Numbered from the stretch's first letter, positions 21,424 to 32,522 are shown. The stretch: DNA of 64,000 nt from Clarkia xantiana subsp. parviflora (GCA_036873135.1 JAPTYO010000007.1:62048383-62112382); one strand, 5' to 3'. The notes: generated from the sequence alone by a model not told the origin. Made by a program: numbers and translations.

Positions 21424-22806
21424 TTATCCGTGAGGTATGCCAGAATTGGAGTCATCCACGTCGGCTCTGTGTTGATATTTAGCACCTCTAGCTTGTCGAT
21501 CACAGATATGATCCTGTTTTCGACGAAATATGTTTTTTGGACTTATTCCTTCCCTTGTGCAAACTTGCTTAGCGCATCTGGCTCTTGATTTTCTTCCCTT
21601 GGGACAGACGTTATGTTGAAAGCTTGCAATGAGTTCTTTTGCTTGTCCCAAGTATTTCCGCATGTTCTCTAACTTGGCCACGTACTCCCCTTTTACTTGG
21701 TTTACAACCAGCTGTGAGTCGCACTTGACTCTTAAGTGTTTGATCCTGAGGCCTTTTGCAATCCTTAAGCCTGTTATCAAGGCTTCATATTCTGCCTCGT
21801 TATTCGTTGTTAAGCTTAGAGCATACTTCAACGGTTCTGACCCATCTGGTGGAATTATGAGGAATCCAGCTCTTGATCCTTCCACGTTTGAGGAACCATC
21901 AGTGTACATTTGCCACACCTCAGTGTGTTCTTCATTTTTTTGTGTCTCATCTTGAATGTCAGTTTCCGGGGTTATTCCTGTGAGTTCTGCGATAAAGTCT
22001 GCCAATGCTTGTCCCTTGATTGCTGTTTGTGGTGCAAAGTGAATGCGGAATTCACTTAGCTCAATTGACCACTTTGTTAATTTTCCTGACATGTTTGGCT
22101 TTGACAGGATGTGCTTCAAGGGTTGGTCCGTTAGGACTGTTATCTCATGTGCATGGAAGTATAGCCTGAATTTCCTTGCCGCAACTATGAGAGCATACAT
22201 GTACTTCTCAATTGGCATATAATTCACTTCGTACTTTGCCAAGATCTTGCTCACGTAATATACTGGAAGCTGTGTAGTCCCTTTTTGCTTGACGAGTACT
22301 GAACTGACCGCAGTGTTGCTTACAGATATGTACAGGTAGAGCGGTTCGCCTTGGATTGGTTTTGCTAACGTTGGGAGCGTCCGCAAATGCTGTTTCAATT
22401 GTTGGAGTGCTTCTTCACATACTGGTGTCCACTCGAACTTCTTGTTTGCACGAAGTACTTGGAAGAATGGAAGGGCTTTGTCCCCTATTCTTGCAAGGAA
22501 CCTTTTAAGAGCTGCTAGTCGTCCATTTAGCTGTTGGACTTCTTTGTGCTTCCTTGGGGACTCCATTTCTTCTATCGCCTTTACTTTCTCCGGGTTTTCT
22601 TTGATCCCTCTCTCGCTGACCATGAAACTGAGAACTTTTCCAGATTGCACGCCAAAGGCACACTTTGTTGGATTTAATCTCACTTGGAATTCTCTCATTC
22701 TTTTAAACACCTGGCGGAGGTCATCAGCCAGACGTGCATGATCCATCCTCGGGTCTTCATCAATGATAGGAATTCCCCCACTCGAACATCCTCTCTGGCT
22801 CATCAA
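21424..22806 (-). pseudogene. RT thumb, RNase H and second RNase H of element B
   Basis: A 460-residue frame that starts inside the RT thumb region (FQVRLNPTKCAFG), then has the RT connection, the ordinary RNase H (VLTDQPLKHIL) and the second RNase H with TDGSSN, NNEAEYEALI and CDSQLVVNQVKG, so the D-E-D set is intact. The last about 60 residues are out of frame because of an indel after SFQ near 21630. The RT palm with YMDD is missing upstream. Confidence 0.9.
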
Positions 22807-22887
22807 TCTTTACTTCTTGCAGTGCTGCTACAGGAGCAAGACGTGCATGATCCATCCTCGGGTCTTCATCAATGATAGGAATTCCGC
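22732..22887 (-). repeat. Direct repeat at the RT deletion of element B
   Basis: A segment of about 47 bp starting GACGTGCATGATCCATCCTC occurs at 22732-22778 and again at 22841-22887. Both encode the same PR-RT linker (IIDEDPRMDHARL). The first copy is joined to RT thumb sequence, so the RT core, about 250 residues in A, was lost here together with a local duplication. Confidence 0.85.
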
Positions 22888-23668
22888 CATTATTTGTCTT
22901 GTCACTGTGTTGAAGTGCAACTTTGTAGCAATCTTTTGACAACTGCTGATCTCCTTTTACTTCCCCAACCCCTAACTTTGTTGGAAACTTGACTTTTTGG
23001 TGTGATGTTGACGCTATCATACCCCATTTGTTCATGGTGGTGTATCCCAAGATTCCATTATATGCGTCAAGCTTCTCTACGATCATGAATGGTACGTCTA
23101 TCTGGAGCTGTTGCTTTCCTTCTCCCATGTGGACTGGTAGAGTTATGAATCCCAACGGGTAGCTTACATCTCCCATGAATCCCACCAAGGGTGAGTCCAT
23201 TCTTTTGACTAGTTTCTTTCTCCCCAGGGCTAAAATGATAGCCTTTTTAATGATGTTTGGCGAACATCCACTATCTACCATAATGCGCTTAATGTCCATG
23301 CCATCAATTGTCATAGTTATAACCAATGCGTCGGTGTGCGAGAGTACAATGTGGATTTTATCTTTTGACGAGAAGCCAATGACGTCTTCCACACGATCAT
23401 CCTCTTCGTCAACATCTATCATGATTGTATCCTTTATGTCTGCATCTTGGCATATGCGTTTTGTGTGGGTAGCATATATTTCTCGCTCATACGACGTCTC
23501 TCCTCCAGCTCCAAAGCCTCCATGAATCACGTGCACATTTGTGGATAGTATGGTTGAAGTGATGGATCTCGTATTTGCCATGCGAGAGCGTCCTGGTTGG
23601 ATTTTCGTTGGCTTTGGCTTGCCTGCACCCGTCTTTTTTGGTTTTTTTCTTATCGTGGCTAGCAACAT
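22760..23668 (-). pseudogene. Protease of element B
   Basis: A 302-residue frame. Residues 1-40 are basic and rich in K and P; the pre-protease linker VIHGGFGAGGE starts at about 47; the aspartic protease has VDSGCS at 131-136 and continues with the NVP-like box DVPFMIVE and the YNGILG motif. The frame begins 35 bases inside the LTR, right after the primer site, with no gag. It ends in the deletion that removed the RT core. Confidence 0.9.
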
Positions 23669-23682
23669 GGCTTTTTGTTCGA

Positions 23683-23703
23683 ATCACTTCAGACGGCGCC
23701 AAA
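23683..23703 (-). other. Primer binding site of element B
   Basis: The minus strand reads TTTGGCGCCGTCTGAAGTG directly inside the 5' LTR; TGATTCGAACAAAAAGC follows both here and in E. Confidence 0.75.
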
Positions 23704-24415
23704 TGTTGGGTTCGCTTCACCACTTAGGCTGCTTCGGGCTTTTGCTTTTCACGAACAGACTTCTTCCTTCACGATCGGGCTCGAGATATATGTATAAGGA
23801 CGGGAACGCCGCAATCCTTAATACACAATCACCGAGCTGGACTTCGATCCTCAACTTTGGACTCTCGATCTTCGGGTCCTACACGAAGGGCAGTAACCAG
23901 CGTGGGGGGGGGGGATGCCTGTTGGGCCCACTCCGACGCTCAAGTTAGCACTTTTAGAGAGAGAAAGCCTTAGAGAGAAGTCAGAGCATTTCAAGTCCAA
24001 AAGTCCGGGAATTGTCCAAATGAGAGACCTAGGCCCCCTATTTATAGGGAAGCTAAGGATCATGCCCAGTTTTGAATTATCTGACGTCGGTATGTAAGGA
24101 AGACGTATACCGTCATCGAGGCCGACTATGTATGCACCGACTTCCGCACTTGGCAATTTTATCGGGGTGAGCGTACGAGGTAAAAACGGTAATCCGGACC
24201 TACCCGGATTGTTTTATCAATCAGGGACGGGTCCGGATTGCAATTAGCAATCCGGACCTCCGGATCGCCTTAGGGCAATCTGGAAGTCCAACGGCCCGGG
24301 AATTACGCGTATCCCGGACCGTTTTTAGACTTAGGTGTCTTGTAAAAAGGGTTTTTGGGATATTTTACGAGTCCCAAAATGTAAATACGAACCCGAATTG
24401 GACAGATATCTAATA
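23704..24415 (-). repeat. LTR of element B, 5' LTR
   Basis: Starts TGTTGGG and ends CTAATA, where the other LTR ends CTAACA. TATAAATA on the minus strand at 24039-24046. It has an additional segment near 24240-24270 (AATTAGCAATCCGGACCTCC) that looks like a local duplication of the GGTCCGGATTGC context. Confidence 0.95.
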
Positions 24416-25020
24416 GTATATGTCGGCAAACATATATATATGGAAAATATATTATTGTCAATATTCAATATTAGGGATATATATTTCATCAATAATATAT
24501 ATACTTTCTAAATCTTTTAGGCAACTAAATTTTCAATAATATCTAGATCCCTAAAATTGTGCTAGATACATTGATAGTTTTTATTCACAATTATCTTGTG
24601 AACCTAGCCCTAATTTTGAACTTATCCTTAAGATTAAAATATTTCGGCCGAAATATTTAAAAATTTTGTTCAATATTTTCGGTATTTTTAGTTTTACTTG
24701 TGGATTAAGAAATTAAAAATTACACCTTGAACACCTATTGTGTAGGTTCGGCCGAAAAACACCAAAACTAGGGCAAGTTGTCAAATTTCAACATCAAATC
24801 TTTCAAAGATCAAGAAACCAAAGTTTAAATTTGATAAAAGTCTTGTTTTTCTTTAAGATAGTGAACATCAAACTCTTCTTATGAACATCATGATGAACCA
24901 TGGCCAGTTCCGAAATTTTACCACAAAAATAAAAAATTTAAAACTTCTTAAATGTTTTGACCAACATCAAGGAAAACCAAGAACATCAATTTTATCAAAA
25001 ACACGAACTCCCTAACACAC
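24416..25020 (-). other. Target duplication of B and leader of Copia C
   Basis: 24416-24420 is the second GTATA. The rest is AT-rich non-coding leader of Copia C, the reverse of the leader of G at about 51807-52460. It contains a perfect 22-bp palindrome at 24637-24658 with arms AAATATTTCGG. Confidence 0.8.
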
Positions 25021-25032
25021 GCTCTGATACCA
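25021..25032 (-). other. Primer binding site of Copia C
   Basis: The minus strand reads TGGTATCAGAGC, the site complementary to initiator methionine tRNA that is standard for plant Copia elements. Confidence 0.95.
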
Positions 25033-25033
25033 C

Positions 25034-25629
25034 TGTTGGATTTAGTGGATTAATACTACGGAAACAAAACCCTAGATACGTGCATGGTAACTAATACGCA
25101 ACAGAATATGATGTACATACCTATAATGTTTCCTGTAGCCCAGGATCGTTGAGGGGAGTTCTGGATCTGCCGGACGGTTCCCCATAAAGGTTCCTGTTAG
25201 AGAAGCTCTACGCAGATTATGCCTCACAGCAAAGCCTCAGTCAATTCTTGGCGGGATGGATCTACTTGGAGTAAATTGCTCGACACAATTTGGAACCTCC
25301 CTGGTGGTAGTACGTTTCAGCCGAAACCTTAGGAATATAGGGAGGAGACTTTTATTTTCATCTCACCACTTAGGAAGAGCGTAATAATCTCTATAAAACC
25401 TCATAGGACTCCCTATTTATAAGAGGAGCAAAGTGGACAAAAGTCCACTTTGCCCCTAGCATAAGTCGGTCGGCCATGTGTATAGGGAGGCCCAATTTTG
25501 GGCCTCCCATGTCAATTGAGATTTTAGGCCTAGCCCAAAATCTCTATTATGACATTACCTAATTTCTTAGGTACATGGACTTTATTAATGTGCTCCCAAT
25601 TACGGCGGCTCATTGTCCAAATGCTAACA
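25034..25629 (-). repeat. LTR of Copia C (596 bp)
   Basis: Starts TGTTGGA, ends GCTAACA on the plus strand. Its reverse aligns along most of its length with the LTRs at 30096-30664, 42588-43183 and 55046-55643, with shared blocks such as AAAGTGGACAAAAGTCCACTTT and TTTGGGCCTCCC. Confidence 0.92.
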
Positions 25630-26141
25630 GTGTGATAACGTATGATGCGTATGCATGAATGTGGAGGATGTACAAGCATGTGATAATTTACTTAGGAAGT
25701 ATAATTATATATGCTAGAATGAGTTCCTCGGATTATTAGACGCACGACGCGTATGCATGATGAGTGGTTTGTTTCATGGATGTGACGTGTGCATGATAAT
25801 TTACTTGTGTAGTAGAAGTGTATGTGTAAACTTGAAATCCTCGAAAAGTTTTAAAAAAAGGGCCTTGGGAAAGCCAATATAAGGTGTTTTAAAACCTCTC
25901 GTTCCGGTGAAATCGATTAAACCTTTTAAAAGACCGATTTATTAGAAAGAAGACATCGGTAATGTGAACTTTTTCACGACCCCGATTCCCTCGGTTTACT
26001 TTCGGTCGGTTAGGTTAGATGTCTGAGGAATCATTATTTGTTGCCTTCTGTCTCATAGATATCCGATGTATGCAATTATTTTTCCAAAATGTTATTGTCT
26101 CCCTGATTTTTACATAATTATCGATGTGTGCTTAAGTATAG

Positions 26142-26552
26142 ATGGCAGATAGAGTGCAATTTTATGTTCCTTGCGATCTAGATGGAATGAGGTATGATGA
26201 ATGGAGAGAATATGTGTGGAAGATCCTCTCTGCGGTAGAAGTTGAGGATTATTTGAATCCACATGGAGATAGGATGATGACAGAAGAAAATGGTAATCCA
26301 CTCTCCCTAGACGACGAAAGGTCTCTCAAGGACCAGAAAGCAGCAGGGTTGATCTTTTTAACCTTGACTACAGAATTTGCGGAACAATTCATGAATATCA
26401 GTGCATTACACCTTCGGTGTACATTGCACCTTCGCTTCGGCGATAGATATGCGGCAGAAGCTAGAGAACTCATTCTGGAATATGATGTTACTCTACGCAT
26501 GGACACTAGCATTATGATAAACCATACCCCTGACGGCGAGAAAGAGGCATAG
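26142..26552 (+). pseudogene. Gag fragment of Copia D
   Basis: A 136-codon frame starting MADRVQF with LDGMRYDEWREYVWKIL near residues 13-29, the pattern of Copia gag N-termini (gene product binds element RNA and builds the particle). Spacer lengths fit: it follows the leader shared with G. Downstream to 27870 only scattered unreadable remnants are seen, some shared with 54780-55040 in G (GTGAAAACCT, GACGAAACCTC). No zinc knuckle is seen. Confidence 0.65.
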
Positions 26553-28329
26553 GAAAGGATTTATCCTATCATGACGAAATTTTATTTATCGTGGTTTTTC
26601 GATGATAATGGCTTCAAGCATCTAATCAGATCGATCGAGAGGTGGAGGACCCCTTCACTCATATGCGCAAAGCTCTAAAATCGGGCAATAAAAGGCTCAA
26701 ACAAAAATACGGTAGGTCAAGTTACCATTGATTCAAGTGCGTCTCAGGTATGCCTCGTTTGCCATGTATATAAAATCGTAAAATGTTTTATGCAACACAA
26801 ATCGTCTGATCTGATTCATTCGTGATTCTATTCAGGTGTGGTATTCGACATGGCTTGCAGATTCTAGATGGGATTTCTCTTTGTTATTGCTTTACAAGAC
26901 CCTTGTTGATGTCATTTAACTTTCGTTGTCACTCAAATTGGCATATGGTGAGCATTGGGTTATTGAATAAAATTATTGTTATTGAAGTCAATTCAATTTG
27001 AAATACAATCTATTTATCAATTTATCGACCCGGTCAAAGGGTTGATACCAATACCAATTATTTGGAGTTGTGTCGAAATCATAGTCCATATTCTCAAGTC
27101 CACACATTGAAATCACACACACATATTCTGATTCATCAATACCCCATCAATCTCAAACTTAGAATAAAACTCATAATATTCCTTATTTGTTAGTACTCCA
27201 TGAAATATTAAAATTGTAATGATGAACATGTGCGAAACCGATTAAACTGAAATTTGGAAACAAAACGATTTCACCACGGTTAAAATCTGGTGATACGCGT
27301 GTCACGCCCTAAGTTCCTCGATAGATGGAATACATCAATTCAATGTTAAAATTTAATACGAAGTGTGTTTCTGATTTAATGCTTGATATAAATTTTTACT
27401 TGCAACTGAGACCCATTTCGGGTTTTACTCATTGATTCCTTATAAATCGAGAAGAAGTATGCTTCAAAAGCTACCACAATCTCGTAAAGAATCAATAGTT
27501 TCACAAGGTGAAAACCTAATGCACAGTTCTAAGGTGGACGAAACCTCTGAAATTGAGTATGCAATGAAAAAATATATGTCTGACAAATGACTATCCAGTT
27601 ATATACCTCTAACGATAAAGATTGGCGGAGCATTATTTCAAAACATGCACTTTGAGTACATAGTATGAAACACGAGTCTTTAGCTCTACTTCCGATCACC
27701 TTCAAGGATGATGTGATGCTGACTTTCACCTTCAAGGACGAATTTTCCATTGCTTTGCAACATCAAAACGATCGAAGTATTGATTGAACTATAACTAGAT
27801 GAAGATGATAAGGTCACACTTACTTCGAGTGGGATATTTGAGGTAGTAACACAAGTGAACGACATGGTAAATGACAATGGAGAAATTTTCAGTGGGAGGA
27901 GTCAATCCAACCACTAAGATCACTGTTGCTGCAGATGCGAATCAAGTCGAACCTGATAATCACATTCCTGAATTGATGGATGAAAATCCAATAATACCTC
28001 AACTACCTGCCGGTAACAGTGGGACTGATACTACCACCTTGGTTCATGGTCCTAGTGACCGTTGAATTCATCTCGGAGGTGGAATCCCGAGACCATGAGG
28101 TCGTCCAAGATAAGTTGTTAGTGATGGTTCAGGATACGCTCTGGTTCCAAGTTGGAGTATTTCCACGATAAATAGCATTATTCTTAGTGGGAGCATTGTT
28201 CAAGTTCAAGATTGGACTAACGAACCTAGACGTAGTCAAAGGTTTAGATTGCAAGATGCCAAACCCGTGAATACGCCGGTAGTGTTTAGGTGCGCGTTGA
28301 CGAAACGTGACGGCCTGAAAAACCTGGTA
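26553..28329 (+). other. Decayed internal part of Copia D
   Basis: No supported gene. Segments at 27290-27560 match 54770-55040 in G. The open frame 27871-28065 may be from the linker before RT, but I cannot confirm it. Confidence 0.45.
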
Positions 28330-29010
28330 GAGCGTGAATAGATGAAAAGTGCATCTACTGGCAGCTTGATGTATGCCATGCAATGCACTCGTCCAGACAT
28401 CTGTTAGGCTGTGGGCCTAGTAGCACGATTACTGTCAGACCCCGGACATCAACATCTAATTGACGAATTATTCGATACCTGAAATGTACCACCGACTATG
28501 GATTGTGCTATGAGGGTGGAAAACTTGAATTGATAGGACTTAGTGACCCCGACCACGGTGGCGACCCTGATGATCGTAAGTCCACCTCATGAGGAGTATT
28601 TCTCCTTGCTAATGCCGTCATTTCATGGATGAGCAAGAAGCAATCCTATGTCGCGCTGTCTACGATGGAATCCGAATTCGTGGCCCTCTCTAAGAACGCA
28701 CATGAAGCAGTCTGTCTTAAAAGGCTCTTAATTGCATTCTGGGCGTCGAGGACGGGAGTAAGCCTGTAAAGGTATACTCATAGAGTCAAGCAGCAATTGC
28801 GGCAGATAAGAATCCTAAGTACCTTAACACGACGAAACACATTGATATAAAAAAAAATTATGTTAAGAATATTGTTGAGGACAAATTAATCACATTGGAA
28901 TACTTGTCCACTGAGGTATGATGATGGATCCATTAACCAAACATTTACGCTGGGATGTTTTCGAAAAACATGTTGGGACAACGTAAGGTTTAAGTGGTAT
29001 GTATTATGAT
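28330..29010 (+). pseudogene. End of Copia RT and RNase H, element D
   Basis: Translated segments read SLMYAMQCTRPDIC, then after a frame change GLSDPDHGGDPDDRKSTS, ISWMSKKQSYVALSTMESEFVALS and later KHIDIK, the usual order at the end of Copia pol. Several stops interrupt it, for instance TGA directly after KSTS. The minus-strand element I has the same segment at 44820-44480. Confidence 0.85.
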
Positions 29011-30095
29011 GATAACATTTTGTGATTTACAGTAATATTTGAATGAAATAAATTTCAATTTGAGTTTATGATTTTACGACGTCATAGTGTTTGAATTACA
29101 TCGGATTTTTACGGTCTATAAACTAGTCGTACGAAGGAGAAACTCCTAATTAAAATAATGTTGAATGTGGACCAAGCCTCGTCACACAGCCTCGGTCGTC
29201 TTCACGGATAGGGGGACCTCTACCATATAAATAACGGCTAAAACCCACGGTGGGAAACCTGGTTAACAAAAATGATCATTTGGTTTCGGGGTAACACGAC
29301 GTGATCTAAGTTTTGCAAATCGCCATGACGGGTTTTGTTCTTCGCATAACCACCTTCTGGGCCAGATGAAAAATAAGCGATAGCATATGACATTTCCTAC
29401 TCCTAATTAACATCAGGTTCTGCTATCGATGCGTGCTTCATACTGCGCCTGCCATGTTCTACCAAGGGGTTAGGCTCGGTTGTAATAGAAATAATCCACA
29501 AGATTCGGATGGGCACAAACATCTTTACCTTGAGCGTGTGACTGATCCCGGATACTATATGAAGAAGCATCCAAAGTATCCTCACAGACTTAGAACTCAT
29601 ACCTATGTTCAAGCTCAATGTTCGCTTCCCGGCGTACGAGCGTAGTGCCGAACAAAAAGGCCAAGTGACCACGTCTTCGGAAACCGGTTGAGTTTGACTA
29701 AGGGTATGAGCGATGGGGATGGTCAAGTACACATGTAAGTCTCCGAATCTTGTATTCACTACCACCAGCCTGATATTAGTTAAAGGTTGTGAATACTTGT
29801 ACGGATGCCCTGAAGAAGTATTTCTATATGAAAACTTGGCAATTTGAGAATGAAAGTTGACCTAGGATATAGCGCGGTACATTATTGTTTTAACAGGTTG
29901 ATTAAAGATGGGAATCAACGTTCCGCGGGTGCTACAACACTCCTATTAGATGAGTAGCACGATGCCCATCATATATGTCGGTCGCACGGCAAACCTCGTA
30001 TGAACTATTTTGAAGCAGGGCTGGATGGAAGACAATTTTTGATGTGTTGTTCGACAACATATTAATAGGCATCCTCCCATTCCGCGGCCGCCGTA
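29011..30095 (+). other. 3' untranslated region of Copia D
   Basis: Non-coding; the reverse complement is recognisable at 43184-44280 (I), 55644-56566 (H) and 31246-31570. It ends with GGCATCCTCCCATTC next to the LTR. No gene is supported. Confidence 0.7.
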
Positions 30096-30664
30096 ATTAA
30101 GAGCCCATTAATATAAGCCTATATAATCTAAACAATTGGGTTATGTCACATTAGGGATTTTGGGCTAGGCCTAAAATCCCAATTGACATGAGAGGCCCAT
30201 AATTGGGCCTCCCTAGCTTAATGTGGCCGGCCGAATTATAGGAGGGCAAAGTGAACTCTTGTCCACTTTGCTCCTTCTATAAATAGGGAGTGCTATGGGA
30301 TTTATTTAGTACTAATCCTCTATTCATTTGTGGTGAGATTAAAAGAAATCCCTCATCCTTATATACCAAGTGGTTCGGCCGAAAAACTTCCCTCTCTAGG
30401 AGGTTCCAAATTGTGTCAAACAATTTACTCTGGTGATCTATCCCGATGAAGAATCTATAGAGGCTTTGTTGTGGAGCATAATCCGCGTATGGCCTACTTA
30501 ACAAGAACTTCTACGGGAACCGTCTGGCGGATCAAGAACTCCCTCAGTGATCTTGGGACTACAGGAAACATTGTAGGTATGTGCACTATCTTCCGCGGTG
30601 TATTAGTTCCCATGCACGTATCTAGGGTTTTGTTTCCGTAATATTTAACCCCGTAATCCTACAC
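30096..30664 (+). repeat. 3' LTR of Copia D, first about 30 bp lost
   Basis: Aligns with the reverse of LTR C from GCCGCCGTAATT onward and ends CCTACA. The expected start is missing: the 3' region CTCCCATTC is joined directly to GCGGCCGCC, so the border with the TG end was deleted. TATA box CTATAAATAGG near 30276-30286. Confidence 0.85.
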
Positions 30665-31245
30665 TCCACGAAGTGGACTTTGATGAGACATACTCATCGA
30701 CTGTGCGTTACACCACAGTTCAGGCCATTTTGGCCCTGCTTGCTAGCCTCGATCTGGAGCTGCACTACATGGATGTTAAGACTGCATTTTTTCATGGAAT
30801 CTTGGAGGAAGAGATCTACATGGAGCAACCATAGGGTTTCATAACCACTGGTAATGAACTTAAAGTTGTAAACTCCAAAGATTGATCTACGGTCTTAAAC
30901 AATCGTCTCGACAATGGTACCGCAAGTTCCACGAGAAAATCGTTCGCAACGGATTCGTGAATATTCACGAGGATCCCTACGTGTACACAAAGACCTCTTA
31001 GTCGAAGTACGTTATCTTGATATTATATATTGATGACATAATCATTGTCGCGAACGACTTTAGTTATTTGATTGAATCAAAGTCCTGGTTGGCGTCTGTA
31101 TTCGAGATGAAGGACATGGGAGAAGCCACGTACATCCTAGCTATTAAAATTGCTAAGGATCAGGCTGCTTGTAAACTATGTCTTTCTCAATAAGTCTACG
31201 TCGACAAATTGTTGAGAAGGTTCAATCTCGAAGAAGCCAAACCCG
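30665..31245 (+). pseudogene. Copia RT fragment K
   Basis: Starts within RT with GVDF-type sequence (EVDFDE) and TVRYTTVQAILALLAS, then MDVKTAFFHG, LEEEIYMEQP, YIDDIIIVAND and MKDMGEATYI. The YIDD box is the RT active site. The frame changes at least twice and contains several stops. It is cut by the LTR of D on the left and by reversed Copia sequence on the right. Confidence 0.85.
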
Positions 31246-31570
31246 TGGGTCTTTCGATAGCATAACATGAAATTTAGTCAGGAGTGGGAAATGTCATATG
31301 TTGTCGCAGATTTTTCATCTGGCCCAAAATGTGTCGTTACGGCGATTTGCTAAACTTAGATCATGTCGTGTTACTCCGTAACCAAATGATCGTTCAATTT
31401 AACCAGGTTAGCCATCGTGGTTGTTAACCAATCTTGATATGGTAGAGGTCCCCCTCTCCGTCAAGACGGTCGAGCCTGTGTGACGAGGCTTGGCCCACAT
31501 TCGATATTATTTTATTTTGGAGGTTGTCCCTCCAACGACTAGTTTATAGACCGTAAATGTTAAGACGTGT
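31246..31570 (-). other. Reversed piece of Copia 3' region
   Basis: Matches 43848-44200 (element I) in the same orientation, with landmarks CGATAGCATAAC, GGGAAATGTCA, ACCAAATGATC and GACTAGTTTATAGAC. It is joined head to head with the plus-oriented RT fragment K, so the join is a rearrangement and not an intact element. Confidence 0.75.
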
Positions 31571-32522
31571 GTATCGGGTTAACGGGGTGTCGATCTGAAT
31601 AACAATCTTACGGGTGAAATTCCTTCCTTCGGGATCCGATTCCTTTGAAATGCTTGTCGGGTTCGACCACTAACGTCGGATCCTTATGGATATTGGGTAG
31701 CTTGTACTTCGGGTCGTCGTGTGTCAAAGTGTCAGACTGTCGGACAACCGGAGAGTTGGACTGTCGGATTATCAGACTGTCAGAGTTTCGGACCGTCGGA
31801 CTGTTGGATGGTCGAACTGCTAGACTGTCGGGGTGACGAGTGTCGGATTGTCGGAGTGTCGGACTATCGGACCATCAAAGTGTCGGACTGTCGGACCGTC
31901 AAAGTGTCGTACTGTCGGAAGTTTGCAAGACCTTAAAGTGACTAAGTGTTTGGGTGTCCTTACATATAGTTGTTCATACATCTCGTCGTTCGTATGCATT
32001 CCGTGCGCGCTCCTCCTAGCACCTGCAAAAGGGGTAACATCGAGACCACAAGAGGGGGTGGTACTCGATTTACCCTCTCCGATGCCTAAATTAGTACAGT
32101 GTTTAGAGAGACAACGTAGAGTGAAGGCAAAGCTCAAATCTTTCAAGGGATATCAACTTAGTAAATGAAAAAAGGTGGAGTTCTATATATAGACTCAAAG
32201 GAGAATAAGGTGGTTAATGACACCGTTAACTCCTAAACGAGCTCAGTTAATAAGTGATAAAGGGATTAAGCCCTTGGCAAGCATGGGAAGGTTCGTGATA
32301 TTTTCTAAGTGTCGGAAGTGCAAAGTGTGGTCGGGTCGCCGCGAGGGACGGTTTAGATGACAGTGTTCCGGACGTCGCGTACACCCCTTGGGCGGGAATA
32401 CTATACGTCGGAAGGATTTCGGGACCTCCGGGGTTGGACCAGCCAGGTTCGATCTCTCCTAGGAGATATAAAAATAATACAATCCAAATGAAAACGGGTC
32501 TAAATTGAGTGTATATCCATCA
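31571..32522 (-). repeat. LTR of element F, left copy
   Basis: Ends ATATCCATCA, followed by CGTGCCCCCAAGTC, the same junction as in A (191/192). It shares CCCTCTCCGATGCCTAAATTAGTACAG with the right copy at about 50975-51003. The start TGTATCGGG at 31571 is my best estimate. It contains a GTCGGACTGTCGGAC minisatellite absent from the right copy. Confidence 0.75.
31720..31925 (+). repeat. GTCGGACT minisatellite in the left LTR of F
   Basis: More than fifteen variants of GACTGTCGGA and AGTGTCGGA in about 200 bases, with a variable unit of about 9-11 bases. Confidence 0.85.

Larger units (their letters stand above)
15035..24415 (-). mobile_element. Ty3/Gypsy Tat-type element B, complete ends, defective pol
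   Basis: A 9.4-kb element with LTRs at 15035-15717 and 23704-24415, primer site, polypurine tract and a perfect GTATA target duplication. Order on the minus strand: protease, RT remnant, RNase H, second RNase H, integrase remnant, spacer, antisense gene on the plus strand, palindrome-rich array, polypurine tract. Gag is missing, as in A. The RT core and the first part of integrase are deleted, so the copy cannot encode its own transposition. It sits inside the leader of Copia C. Confidence 0.95.
14009..25629 (-). mobile_element. Copia element C (5' LTR and leader only), split by element B
   Basis: Minus orientation: LTR at 25034-25629, primer site at 25021-25032, then a long non-coding leader running left through 24421-25020 and, beyond the inserted element B, 15034-14009. 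The leader is the reverse of 51807-53400 in Copia G. Gag and pol are not present: the leader breaks off at the tandem array at 14008. The split by B is shown by continuity of the leader on both sides and by the GTATA duplication. Confidence 0.85.
25630..30664 (+). mobile_element. Copia element D, plus strand, large internal losses
   Basis: Begins abruptly inside the Copia leader, directly at the edge of the reversed LTR of C. It retains leader, start of gag, fragments, the end of RT and RNase H, the 3' region and a 3' LTR (30096-30664). Protease, integrase and most of RT are gone. Every coding part has stops or frameshifts. Confidence 0.8.

Noticed and set aside
31645..31936. Frames in the left LTR of F rich in SDCR repeats
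   Set aside because: Caused by the GTCGGACT minisatellite.
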